In this document: positions 9,995 through 20,044 of the stretch, in pieces
How positions within the stretch are numbered: position 1 is the stretch's first letter
Layout of the letters: each line of letters opens with the position of its first letter
Source of the DNA: Caprella mutica
Lineage: Eukaryota; Arthropoda; Malacostraca; Amphipoda; Caprellidae
Assembly: GCA_947561585.1 (NCBI GenBank)
Contig: CANNZV010002464.1
Span: 38,169 to 102,168, forward strand
Length of the DNA: 64,000 nt
Direction: 5' to 3'
Notes under the pieces: generated by a model
Seen by the model: only the letters and a program-made list of their open reading frames with translations
Told to the model about the DNA's origin: nothing
Database searches by the model: none
Translations under genes and position numbers: made by a program

Positions 9995-10776
9995 GGGTCA
10001 CGCCATATTGCATTAGTTGTTGTTCAAGAGCCGCCATTTCGCCAACAGGTTATTTGAAGAGCTGTGGGAATATCATATCTGAGCCGTGGGATAAAAATCG
10101 CGAGCCGTGGGATAAAAATCGCGAGCCGTGGGATAAAAATCGCGAGCCGTGGGATAAAAATCGCGAGCCGTGGGATAAAAAATACGAGCCGTGGGATAAA
10201 AAAATGAGCCGTGGGATAAAAAATACGAGCCGTGGGATATAAAATGAGAGCCGTGGGATAAAAAATGAGATCCGTGGGATAAAAAATGAGATCCGTGGGA
10301 TAAAAAATGCAAGTCGTGGGATGAAAAATGTGAGCTGTGGGATATAAAGCGAGCCGTGGTGGAAGGAGCAATTACTACCTAGATTTAGTTACTTATTAAC
10401 AGACCGGGAACATTTGATCAAGTGAAAATTCACATTTGATGAGCCGCAAAGTTTTGAAACTCTATATAAATGTCTTTTAGAAGACCGCGAGTTTCGAAAA
10501 AAATCACAAAGAATGCAATCTGGGGGTCACGCAGGTAAATTGCGGCCCTTTAATTTTTAATTGCGGCCCTTACAAGTGAGTCTCTAAAACATTCTGAACC
10601 GAAATTACATCAAAGTGTTGCATAGCTATCAAAATAAGCACAGTGCATCACTGTGCATGCTACAATTTATTACTTTATGTTTTTGTCGAGTGTTTTGAAG
10701 CTATGGAATGGCGTTTCTGTTATAAGATGCCACAGGGCGCAGTTAGTTAGTGGGCCGCAATTTACCTGCTTGACCC
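9995..10776. mobile_element. GGGTCACGC-ended elements (family H)
   Basis: A complete member lies at about 10522-10776: GGGTCACGCAGGTAAATTGC opens it and GCAATTTACCTGCTTGACCC closes it, giving inverted ends of about 25 bp. Another GGGTCACGC start at 9996 precedes the 21-bp minisatellite. A second clean copy lies at 29931-30164. No open reading frame fits a transposase. Confidence 0.7.
10079..10352. repeat. Minisatellite, 21-bp unit (GAGCCGTGGGATAAAAATCGC)
   Basis: Thirteen or so tandem copies of GAGCCGTGGGATAAAAA with a variable tail follow each other. The unit is a multiple of three, so long open frames arise on both strands as an artefact. I do not regard these as genes. Confidence 0.9.
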
Positions 10777-10848
10777 TACTTACTACATAGAAATTAATTC
10801 AAGATCTCTTGCAGTGCCACAGAGATCTATAATTTCTAAATTTGGATG

Positions 10849-11010
10849 GTCAGTCTGCAGAAGTAGCAGAACATGGGACATTTTGAACATTTTCGGTGCA
10901 AACAATCCTTAATTTTCTGCTATATTTACATGTATTTTACTGAGAAGTGAGAACAAAAGCCAAAATAAAGGATTTATTCAAGAACTGTTTAGTGTTTACC
11001 AGTTCCTTCA
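10849..11010. mobile_element. hAT-like MITE, family E, degraded
   Basis: The sequence GTCAGTCTGCAGAAG ... ATTTACATGTATTTTACTG ... CAGTTCCTTCAGTC follows the family-E consensus. A clear target duplication was not found. Confidence 0.65.
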
Positions 11011-11210
11011 GTCAGGAGTCAAATAAGAAAAAATAAAATTGTAGAAATTTGGTGAATTAGGGTAACTGAATCTCAATTCAAAATGTTCCCTTATAGTATT
11101 ATTTGTGTATACAGTTAAGATACTAGATTTTCTGATAATATATGAAATATAATTTTTAAATACCCCTTTCGGCCCTTCCTAGTTACTTCCCTAAACAATT
11201 TAGGGCCAGT

Positions 11211-11348
11211 CTGAAAAGTACAGACTCAGCAGGATTTGTGCTTCAATCCTGTGCCCAAGTCCTATTTAATTCCTATGTTATTTGCTGCGTCCAAATCCCA
11301 ATTTCTGTAAAAAATTCTGGGTCTGTGGAGACATTCTTTTCAGACTGG
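11211..11348. mobile_element. MITE, family D (copy 1)
   Basis: The element runs from CCAGTCTGAAAAGTAC to ATTCTTTTCAGACTGG. The middle carries CCTATTTAATTCCTATG, the family-D form of the shared core. It is followed at once by the palindrome at 11350. Confidence 0.75.
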
Positions 11349-11349
11349 C

Positions 11350-11486
11350 TAGGGTAAGTTCTTAATTATCGGTCAGCTCCCCATTTTTGGACACGTAAGA
11401 AAAAATGATATAATAATTATTATTATATCGTGTTTTCTTACGTGTCGGAAAATGGGGAACTGACCGATAATTAAGAACTTACCCTA
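11350..11486. mobile_element. Near-perfect palindromic MITE, family P
   Basis: The left arm reads TAGGGTAAGTTCTTAATTAT and the right arm is its complement, closing in GAACTTACCCTA. The arms pair over about 60 bp with a small AT-rich centre. TA at each edge could be the target duplication. Relatives with the same arm pattern occur at 17262-17417, 18301-18447, 63072-63275 and, as a half copy, near 50027. Confidence 0.8.
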
Positions 11487-11637
11487 GCCAGTCTAAAAAG
11501 TAAAGCAGGATTTGTGGATTAATCCTGCGCCCAAGTCCTATTTAATTCCTATGTTCCCATGTTTTTTTCTGTGCAAAAAAGCCCAAATTCTGAAAAAATA
11601 TCCTGGGTCTGTGGAAACATTCTTTTTTAGACTGGCC
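11487..11637. mobile_element. MITE, family D (copy 2)
   Basis: It begins CCAGTCTAAAAAGTAAAG and ends TTCTTTTTTAGACTGG, with the core TTTAATTCCTATGTTCCC. Copies 1 and 2 are in the same orientation and flank the palindrome. Confidence 0.75.
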
Positions 11638-11931
11638 ATTTAGTGACGTGAACTTGGAAGGGGGTATTTGTATCGGTTCCTAGTTCGAGTCCCTAAATGA
11701 ATTAGGGACGTGAACTAAGAATTTACAGAATATTGTTAGTAGAGAATAGAGATGACCAATGCTCTAAGAGAATCAGAATATGTCCCATATTCTGCAGACT
11801 AGGGGCCAGAAACCAGTCTGGAGAAATAGGTCTCTTCTTAAGTTCTTATGAATTAATTACTATGTTCTAGTTCTGCAGAATTTGAAATACAGTAATAAAT
11901 TAATAGGAACTTTACAATCTGCAGCATTTAG

Positions 11932-13556
11932 TAGGGCTGTATCGATACCATAATTATTGTCGATATGAAATTATGAATACCGATACTAAGTTTTGGTAAT
12001 CTGCCGATACTGATACTCAAAAATCACCGATACTCCGATATTTTTTAATTACATATTATTAATTTTATTTATATATTAAATGTATAAAATCTGATATGTA
12101 AGGTCCACTGTGCTACCTACTTTGATAGGTGCACTGTGCTACCTACTTTGATAGGTGCACTGTGCTACCTACTTTGATAGGTGCACTGTGCTACCTACTT
12201 TGATAGGTGCACTGTGCTACCTACTTTGATAGGTGCACTGTGCTACCTACTTTGATAGGTGCACTGTGCTACCTACTTTGATAGGTGCACTTTGCTACCT
12301 ACTTTGATAGGTGCACTTTTCTACCTACTTTGATAGGTGCACTTTGCTACCTAATTCGATAGTGGCACTGTACTACATCGATAAGTACACTGTACCTAAT
12401 TACAATAACACAAAAATGTTCTAACGAATGAAATTAGCTAAGAAGTATTGCACTGAGCAAGTGGCACCTGTGGAGCGCACTTTTGATGTTAACCAATGCA
12501 TTATTATATTATTATGAAGTCAAGATGTATTATTGCATAGGTAGTTTACTTGTAAACACCTAGGCAACAATCTTAGTTATAAATACATATGTAGGCTAAT
12601 GTAGCTACCTAATCCTATCCCATGAATATTGTAAAGACCTAGGTACATCATTAAATGTAAAACTTTATAAATTATTGGTACATTTAACTACAGATACCTA
12701 CCTAGAACTAATATTTTTGGTGTCTTTGGCTTGAGTATTATACTTTTAAAATGTAACTGGTATCGGAATTGGTATCGGTTACCAGAATTTTAAAGTAACT
12801 GTAATTGGTACTGGTATCGGTTACTAATATGGTATCGGTGCATCTCGACCAAATACTTCTATTCAATTTTCTTAAGGCTGTAAATGTGCACTGTTATTGG
12901 TTGGAAGCATTGATGACGTATGAATAGAGTAGTAGCTACTAAGAAACTGGATGTAATGAATTGCTATATTCGTAGCTTCATCCAGTTTGTTTTTAAATTC
13001 ATCATTAATAAGTTTCAGGTAATATAATCATTGTTTATAATCCAAAACATGATTAATTTAATTGATTTAATCATTATTCTTAATACTCTGCTTATATTCA
13101 ATGAATTGCAATGAATTATTCTATATAACTGTTTTAGTAGTCTGTTTGGAATATATCTACTTATAGCGCGTCATCAGACTGCCATTTTGTTTACAAACTT
13201 ACGTATGTCATGGTCCAAGAGCTTATGATTTCTATATTTAAGTCATACATTTTTAAAACTTAAAATTTCTCACTTATAACAATCCTTATTGTCATCTGCT
13301 GCTGTTAAACTTAAGAAAATAAACATTATACAATTAATTAGTTATGATGATATTCATTATATATTTTTTTCAACAATAGAAACTAAAACATTAAAAGATG
13401 TTACAAGTGAATATTTGATGAAAGATGAGACTTTTTAATAGTATTGGTGGTATCGGAATTTTTAAAATGTTATTTGCCGATCCGATACAGAGTACCGATA
13501 CCTAAAAAATGGCCGATATAACGAGTACCAATACAGATAGTATCGGTACAGCCCTA
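11932..13556. mobile_element. 1.6-kb non-autonomous hAT-like transposon
   Basis: The ends are TAGGGCTGTATCGATACC and its imperfect inverse GGTACAGCCCTA. The flanks GCATTTAG (11924-11931) and TCATTTAG (13557-13564) match at 7 of 8 bases, the 8-bp duplication expected of hAT elements. Subterminal regions on both sides are packed with repeats of the type CCGATAC/GTATCGG, plausible transposase-binding sites. The interior has a 26-bp minisatellite and no recognisable transposase. It interrupts an older repeat that appears uninterrupted near 2640-2806. Confidence 0.8.
12102..12400. repeat. Minisatellite, 26-bp unit, inside the hAT-like element
   Basis: About ten units begin GTGCACTGTGCTACCTACTT with a period of exactly 26 bases. 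The first eight are nearly identical and the last ones decay. Confidence 0.95.
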
Positions 13557-13589
13557 TCATTTAGCCCATTAAATTCATCTGTTAGCGTA

Positions 13590-13735
13590 AGGCCAGTCTG
13601 AAAAAATGTCTTCAGTGACAGACCCATGATTATTTGTGGAAATTGAGATTTGGACACAGAAAATAATGTAGAAATTAAATAGGACTTGGGTGCAGGAATA
13701 ATCCTAATATCCTGCTACACTTTTCAGATTGGGTC
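13590..13735. mobile_element. MITE, family D (copy 3, reversed)
   Basis: CCAGTCTGAAAAAATGTCTT ... AAATTAAATAGGACTTGGG ... TACACTTTTCAGATTGGG is the reverse orientation of the D elements at 11.2-11.6 kb. The region from 13736 to 14230 holds further eroded E-like and C-like pieces. Confidence 0.65.
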
Positions 13736-14402
13736 TAAGGGATTATCCAGAATGAGCCAGAAACTGGTAAAGTGCTCCCCAAGTAATCCTTTATTTTGTC
13801 TTCAGTTCTCAGTAAAATACATATAAAATTGTAAATAATACATATTATTATTATAATCCAGTCACACTGTCATCCCTTTATACAAAGTGTGACAAATCTG
13901 TCTCCAAGATTATATTTTGAGGAGAAAATGTCTCCTAAGCTTTTCAAATCTGTGTCTGGAGGGAAATGAGAAAATCTTTAGGGACTTGAATTGTCTTGCA
14001 AATGAAATCTTGGTAGACAGATTAGGCATACTCCAGGTAATGAAGAATGTCCTTTCTTGCCATCTTAATGGTGAGTAAATGACTTCTATTTTGATGATTT
14101 GATCCCTTCAATTGCAAATGGAGATAAATATCTAATTTTCTTCTATGCTACTATGTTATTTTGGATAGAATTATTGATAATTTGATTATTTTGTGGAGAA
14201 ATTAGGTTCTTGTAGTTAAGTCAACATAATTTAGTAACTATCCGATACTTCCTCGTTTAATTTTTGTACCAAATAAATGAAATAACTTTATTCTTGTTTC
14301 CAGATATTTATATTTTACTTCAATCAAAACCATTTTGCTCTTTTCGGTACACTGTGCATGATCTTTCATGATAACTGGTTAGGCTAAGTTTATAATCTCA
14401 AC

Positions 14403-16060
14403 ATGAACAGAGAATATGACCACCTATTAAAACTCCTCATTATAGGAGACTCAGGTAAGATATAAATATTCATATGCACTATTTGATTATTTTCAATCAT
14501 AAAATTCAATTCAAATAAAACAAGTAAAACATCAAACATGAAGCATAATAAATAACTCAAAATTGTTTTAAAATATTGCTACTGAATTTGAAGATGGATT
14601 ATTTAAGAAAATTGCAACAAAACTTCCCATCATGAAATCTTTTTCTTCTATTGCTGATCCATGTACAAAATAAGTAAACTTTGAATAGAATAAAAAGATC
14701 ATATCATTCAATATTGCCATATGCACATAAGTAAACTTTTTAAGAGAATTTATGGTAATTATAATTTAAAATTTAAATCATAAATTTCTTTGACAACAGA
14801 AGTTGCTACTATTAAAAAATATAACGAGTCACTTTAGAATTATTTTCAAAATTCATGACAAGAGCAATAAAATGCACTTATAGAGCTCTACTTCATCTGA
14901 GGCTGAATACAATCTTTTCTTCGATTACATTGATATATTTGACTTTTCTGAAGTATATATCTTGAAATATAATTTATTAACCTTTCTTGCCATTGCAGGG
15001 GTAGGCAAGAGCTCCTTACTTCTGAGGTTTGCAGACAATACATTCACAGGTAACTACATCAACACCATAGGAGTAGACTTCAAAATACGCACTCTGGATG
15101 TGGACGGCCAGAGAGTCAAACTACACATTTGGGACACAGCAGGCCAAGAAAGATTTAGAACTATCACTTCCACGTATGTACCCAATGAGTCTCATGAATG
15201 GTATATGCAATTATTTCATGAAAATTGATGGATTGATGAGAGCTTTTTGTTGCAGATATTATAGAGGTACCCACGGTGTCATAGTAGTTTACGATATCAC
15301 TAATGGAGAGAGTTTTGCCAATGTCAAGCGTTGGCTCCATGAAATAGACCAAAATTGTGATGTTGTGAATAAGGTTTTAGGTAAGTTATAGATAATACAC
15401 CCGAGAAAATCTCCTTGACATGTCAGTATAAGTATTTTAATAATAACTACTTTGGTTTTCTCTCAACAGTTGGCAATAAGAATGACTGTCCAGACCGCAA
15501 GGTTGTTCTCTATGAAGATGCTAAGAGGTTTGCAGATCAGATGAACATAATGCTCTTTGAGACTAGTGCAAAAAATAATAATAATGTAGATGATGTGAGT
15601 ATTTTGAAATACATATCCAATATATTCTAGTGTTAGCTAGCACGTGAAATTGTTGATTATTGAAGATAGCTCAAAATATAAGTGATTTTTGGTGTATCCT
15701 AAAGAATACTAATTAAAATATAGGCTTTACTTACATTTATAGTAGTACTGTTGCGAGATGAATGTCTTGCTATAGTTAGCTATCATATTATAGTGGATTT
15801 TATGTTCTGCATTTTAAACTTTATCAACAATAGTTATATACGAGGTAATAATGTATGAAATGTAGCTAGCTATACTCTCTTTGAATATCTCTAAAAACAG
15901 TTTCTTTCTGTGACTTAACATCCACCTTTCTCGGTAGATGTTCCTGACCCTCACACGCATGGTTCTCAGAAGCAAGAGACAACAAAAAGAGCAGCAAACT
16001 GCTGCTGAGAGCATCAACCTACATAGCAGCAAACAGAAGAGACACAAAGGCTGCTGCTAG
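14403..16060 (+). CDS. Rab35: Rab35 small GTPase, complete (5 coding exons)
   Basis: Coding exons are 14403..14454, 14999..15173, 15256..15380, 15470..15594 and 15938..16060. Together they give 600 bases, 199 residues plus stop, close to the roughly 200 residues usual for Rab35. The start [18 protein letters not shown] matches the Rab35 N-terminus. Landmarks are the P-loop GDSGVGKS (split by intron 1), switch I around [20 protein letters not shown] of switch II, the guanine motifs NKND and ETSAK, and a C-terminal KGCC double cysteine for geranylgeranylation. The segment [13 protein letters not shown] and KRWLHEI favour Rab35 over Rab1, Rab8 and Rab10. The family acts at the plasma membrane and in fast endosomal recycling, cytokinesis and actin control. 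All junctions are GT-AG with consistent phase. The last exon is preceded by a TCTCGGTAG acceptor. Confidence 0.95.
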
Positions 16061-17261
16061 CACTGTCCACCTCTGTCCTAGACTATTATTAACCTCGTTG
16101 AGTATGTTGCAATTTATAAGAATGGCTTCGTATCAGAGTCAAGAAGTCTATATTGAATACTCCATATAGTTTTACCAAAATTTAAATCTTTCCATTTATT
16201 TAATAATATAAATTTGTTTTAAAACTCTTGTACAAGAGAATAGAAGTTGGTTGAAGAAACGTCGTCCAGTTGTCTTAGGAAGTTTTTGTGGTTGGTGTAA
16301 ATTTATTCTCGGCTTGTAAATATGTGATTGGAGATAGCTCTGTATATGGCTCTTTTATTTATAAAAACAACCACCTTCACTTAGGTACTCAGTTCAGTTG
16401 TCTCTCTTATGTACATCTAGTTAGCAGCTGTGTCTGCTATTAGGACTTTAGGAAGCACTCCTAGGTAGGTAGAGTTAAATGCGAAGATGCTATACGATAT
16501 TTGTTTGGATGTCTTCCCTTGCGAAATGCTTCTCTACTCTCTAAGAAGTTTATATTGTTTTACAATACTAAAGGGATTTCTACCAGAAATTTGGGAATTT
16601 TCTAATGTTGCCATGTGTTAGCTGTAACATCAGCATCCATGCAATATTTGACTATCAGTATTTGTAATTGAAGATTTCCAGCTATAACGCCGAACAATAT
16701 ATCTTTGAATTTCAATCTAAGAAATTATCCATGTCATTCCATGAGATCTGCAAGATTGAGAGTTTTATTTAAATCTAATATGTCATCCATTTCACTCATT
16801 CCTTTTTTCAAAGCTTGCTTGTATATAATATCCGTAAAAGTCACTTGTATAACTATAATTTCCCTAAAGTCATTCCTTCAGTTTTTCTTCCATTTTTGTA
16901 TTTTCGAGTTTTTGTATTGCATAAATCTTCTCGGAGGGTAATTTTTTAACGACTGCTCTAGACAGGTTGTTTTAATTCGTAAAAGTGAATCAGGTGAAAG
17001 TGGTTGTGCATTGACGATCATGTGTGCTTTTCTTGTATGTAAATTTCTAGGAGAAATTTTATTACATTAAATTATCAGTCTGACTTTAAATAATAAGATT
17101 GCTATCATAGTTTCAATGGTGAACCTATCCAAAATTCAGATAAATAACGGTGCAATATGAATGTATTATTTAATCCTAGCATCTACTCTGACTTCTTTAG
17201 TTCATTATTATTTAGTATGCCTTTAGCTACAAATCTGACATTAGTTCATAGTTACTAGGAT
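16061..17261. other. Downstream of Rab35, probably 3' UTR then intergenic
   Basis: The AT-rich sequence after the Rab35 stop is not visibly repetitive for about 1 kb, so part of it is probably the 3' untranslated region. I could not fix a polyadenylation site. No exon was recognised. Confidence 0.4.
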
Positions 17262-17417
17262 AAGTTCAGTGTTATCGAGCGGTTCCACATTTCGAACATA
17301 GGAAAAATGATATATTCATTATTTTGTAACTTTTAATTTACAATTCGTATAAAATAATAATGCAATTTTTTTCTTATATGATCAATAATGTGGAACCGTT
17401 TATTAACTCAGAACTTC
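17262..17417. mobile_element. Foldback MITE, family P (copy 2)
   Basis: Arms TAAGTTCAGTGTTATCGAGC and, inverted, GTTTATTAACTCAGAACTT flank an AT-rich centre. CGGTTCCACATTT in the left arm pairs with AATGTGGAACCG in the right arm. Confidence 0.7.
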
Positions 17418-17794
17418 CCCTAAATTCTTCAAATTATTACTTGCTTTCTCATTGTAGTCTGTAACTAGAAATCTTATCTTAATAAATCTGACTATTTCAC
17501 TGTGATTAGCTAATATTAACTATTTATAACTCTTGGGTTTTATCAATATAGGAATTATTTGACATTTAGTGATATTATGAATATTTATAGATGAATCTAT
17601 TTTCTATGCTAGTTCCTACCAATTGAATTAGATGATAATGAAGTCTCTCCCATACCACGAATGCTGTACGAATTTCTAAGCTAACTAAGGTATCTTTATT
17701 ATAAATTATAGCTCAAATTATTTTACATACTTATTGTATAATTTTACTATGCTCTTTCTATGTTATTATAAATTCTTTCTGATTTATAATGTCT

Positions 17795-18290
17795 ATTCCT
17801 TGACCCAAACTCGCCCCCAGGGGCTCTATCCTGAAGCTGTCTGTGGTGAATGGGAGAGAAGGGCCAACCCCTTTGCCCCCGAACTGTTGTAATTTGGATT
17901 ACGGATTGTCTTTTTTCATTTTTTACCATGTTTATAAATTTTTTTAACGCTACTTGCAGTTTTAGAGGATAGCGCTATGGTTATGCTCTTCAACTACGAG
18001 GTCTTAGATTTTGTGTTGGGTAGGCTATCACCTCTTCATTTTCCTCTTCCATTCGTGAGTGCAGCCACCGGTGCTTGTGTCCCGTTTCGTTACATTCCTT
18101 GGTAAGGGACTGCATTCACGGTGTAGCTTTTCTGCATCCATGAGCATTGTCACCGACAGTGGTAAGTGACTGTTCATGGAGCCACTTTCCTTTCTGACTA
18201 CTTCTTCTAGTCCCTTGTATTTAATTTACTTTTGACGTCAGCGATATGGCCTTTGGTTCCGAAGTAGACGTTAAACCCCTACTAAATTAA
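17795..18290 (-). repeat. Interspersed repeat, family S (longest reverse copy)
   Basis: This copy reads CCCCAGGGGCTCTATCCTG through GCGCTATGGTTATGCTCTTC to CCGAAGTAGACGTTAAACCC, the complement of the copies at 701, 19475 and 23240. It is about 495 bp and is followed directly by a family-P foldback element. Confidence 0.7.
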
Positions 18291-18300
18291 TTAATTGACC

Positions 18301-18447
18301 CAAACTCTGAGTTATTAGACGGTTCCACATTTTTGGTCCTTAAGAAGAGAATAATCATTTAACTTTAATTATTGAATTAAAATAATAAATATCAATCATT
18401 TCTCAAATGGTCGAAAATGTGGAACCGTCCGATAACTCTAAACTTAC
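18301..18447. mobile_element. Foldback MITE, family P (copy 3)
   Basis: GAGTTATTAGACGGTTCCAC in the left arm pairs with GTGGAACCGTCCGATAACTC in the right arm. The centre is AT-rich and about 60 bp long. Confidence 0.75.
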
Positions 18448-19101
18448 ACTACAGTAGCTACATGGATACAAATCATAGTTTCCTTGGTAGCTACGAAAAA
18501 AATCTCTTGCTATCAAATTTCTGTATAAAGCGAACTTATTTGTGTGTATTTCGATAATGGATAAAATTTAACTGAAATGACAAAAACAATGGAATCAAAT
18601 TTTTTACCTAGGTATCCTATATCATAATTTCGAATATATATAGGTATTTTCATTATTTATTTATTATGCTTGACATTTTACTCTTTATCAATTCATTGAA
18701 TGTAAGTAGTTACTGTAAATTGAATAGTAAATAATCTAGGAACCTAGCTACTTAAGTGGGGGTTAGTTTTGATTTTATCAAAACAGAAAACTCGTACAAA
18801 GAAAATTTAAATATAGACATAGGATTTCGTAATTAATTACTCACATTTCAGAGCCATAATGTAGCATAGGCATAACTAAATAATCAGCAAATGGCTTCTA
18901 GAGAAAATACTCTATATTGGTTATCATTTTTGTTTCACAATTTTCTAATTAATAGTTCTGAACATTGGCAATTTAGGATAACTAATTATAAAGTTCAGTT
19001 TAATAATGTGAAATGCCAGAAAATAATATACTCGCAAAACTATATATTCTTTAATATAATTGCAGAGGGTTTATTATGACTTTTCGTTGGAAACGCTAAC
19101 A
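18448..19101. other. AT-rich intergenic sequence, nothing recognised
   Basis: No exon, inverted-repeat element or array could be supported between the family-P element and the foldback element at 19102. Confidence 0.5.
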
Positions 19102-19430
19102 AAAGATATTATACTACAGTAAGATACACCACTCTCACGAATTTCTGTTCTAAAATGCGCCATTTGGATTTGAAAGTGGGAACTAAAGCAACATCATTTG
19201 GTGTTGATCATCTCGTTTTTTTTTTCTATTAAATTTAGCTGTATCTATTCTACCGATGTAAAGTTTATTTTCCAGTAAAATATTCTTCATTTATGACTAA
19301 AATAAAAGTTAAAATATTATTAAACAACTCCAAATGTTGTTGTTTCTCTAGTTCCCGCTTCCAAATTCAGATGGTGCTTTTTAAAAGAGAAATTCGGGAG
19401 AGAGTAGTGTATCTTACTGTAGTATAATAT
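19102..19430. mobile_element. Foldback element with AAAGATATTATACTACAG ends
   Basis: The left end AAAGATATTATACTACAGTA is repeated in inverse orientation at the right end (ACTGTAGTATAATATCTTT). GCTAACA flanks both sides, a possible 7-bp target duplication. The inner arms (GGGAACTAAAGC and CTAGTTCCC) also pair. A half copy lies at about 54735-54819 inside a retrotransposon relic. Confidence 0.75.
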
Positions 19431-19474
19431 CTTTGCTAACACGCACTAGTGCGAGTAGAATGTTATTAATGTGA

Positions 19475-19735
19475 ATGAAGTCCCAAGGAATGTGACAAAA
19501 AGGGACACAAGCACTCACGGATGGAAGAGGAAAATGAAGCATAAGAACCCACCAGACACAAAAATTATGACTGAAGAGCACAACCTTCTAAAATTGATAG
19601 CATTAAATAATGGTAAAAATTGAAGAAAAGAACAATACATAATCAAATAGTTGGGGCTCAAGGACTCCCTTCTCTTCCATTCACCACAGACAGATTCAGG
19701 ATAGAGCCCCTGAATGAAGAACCTGATAATGTAAA
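19475..19735 (+). repeat. Interspersed repeat, family S (copy 4)
   Basis: CCCAAGGAATGTGACAAAAA through GGATGGAAGAGGAAAATGAAG to CAGGATAGAGCCCCTGAATG matches the other family-S copies. A short open frame inside it is a by-product of the repeat. Confidence 0.6.
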
Positions 19736-20044
19736 TCCTAGGGTAACGTCGTATAATTATTTGTTATGGTTAGTTAACAATTATAATTCAGAGTGTTGCC
19801 TATAAATTTGACTATCATACTTTGAAGATCAAAAATCTTCCTATGGGTAAAAAAATCATGGAAACATCATAATTACACCGACCTTGATGGATTCACAGGA
19901 TAATAAATACAAAAAGTTGCACTCAATTAGAGTATAAATCAAATGAAGAACAACTGCTCTTACCGTTTGAAAAATTTCATTAAATTCAAAACAGTATAAA
20001 AATTTATATCAAAACTATAAAGAAATACATGCTTATTATACATT

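Noticed and set aside
10024..10371. Long open frames on both strands through the 21-bp repeat, including an EPWDKNR repeat protein
   Set aside because: The unit is 21 bases, so any stop-free unit stays open. Frames are open on both strands, there is no flanking exon structure, and units vary by single-base changes in length that break the frame.
12102..12400. Possible CRISPR array
   Set aside because: The 26-bp units follow each other directly without unique spacers, and the host is a eukaryote. It is a minisatellite.
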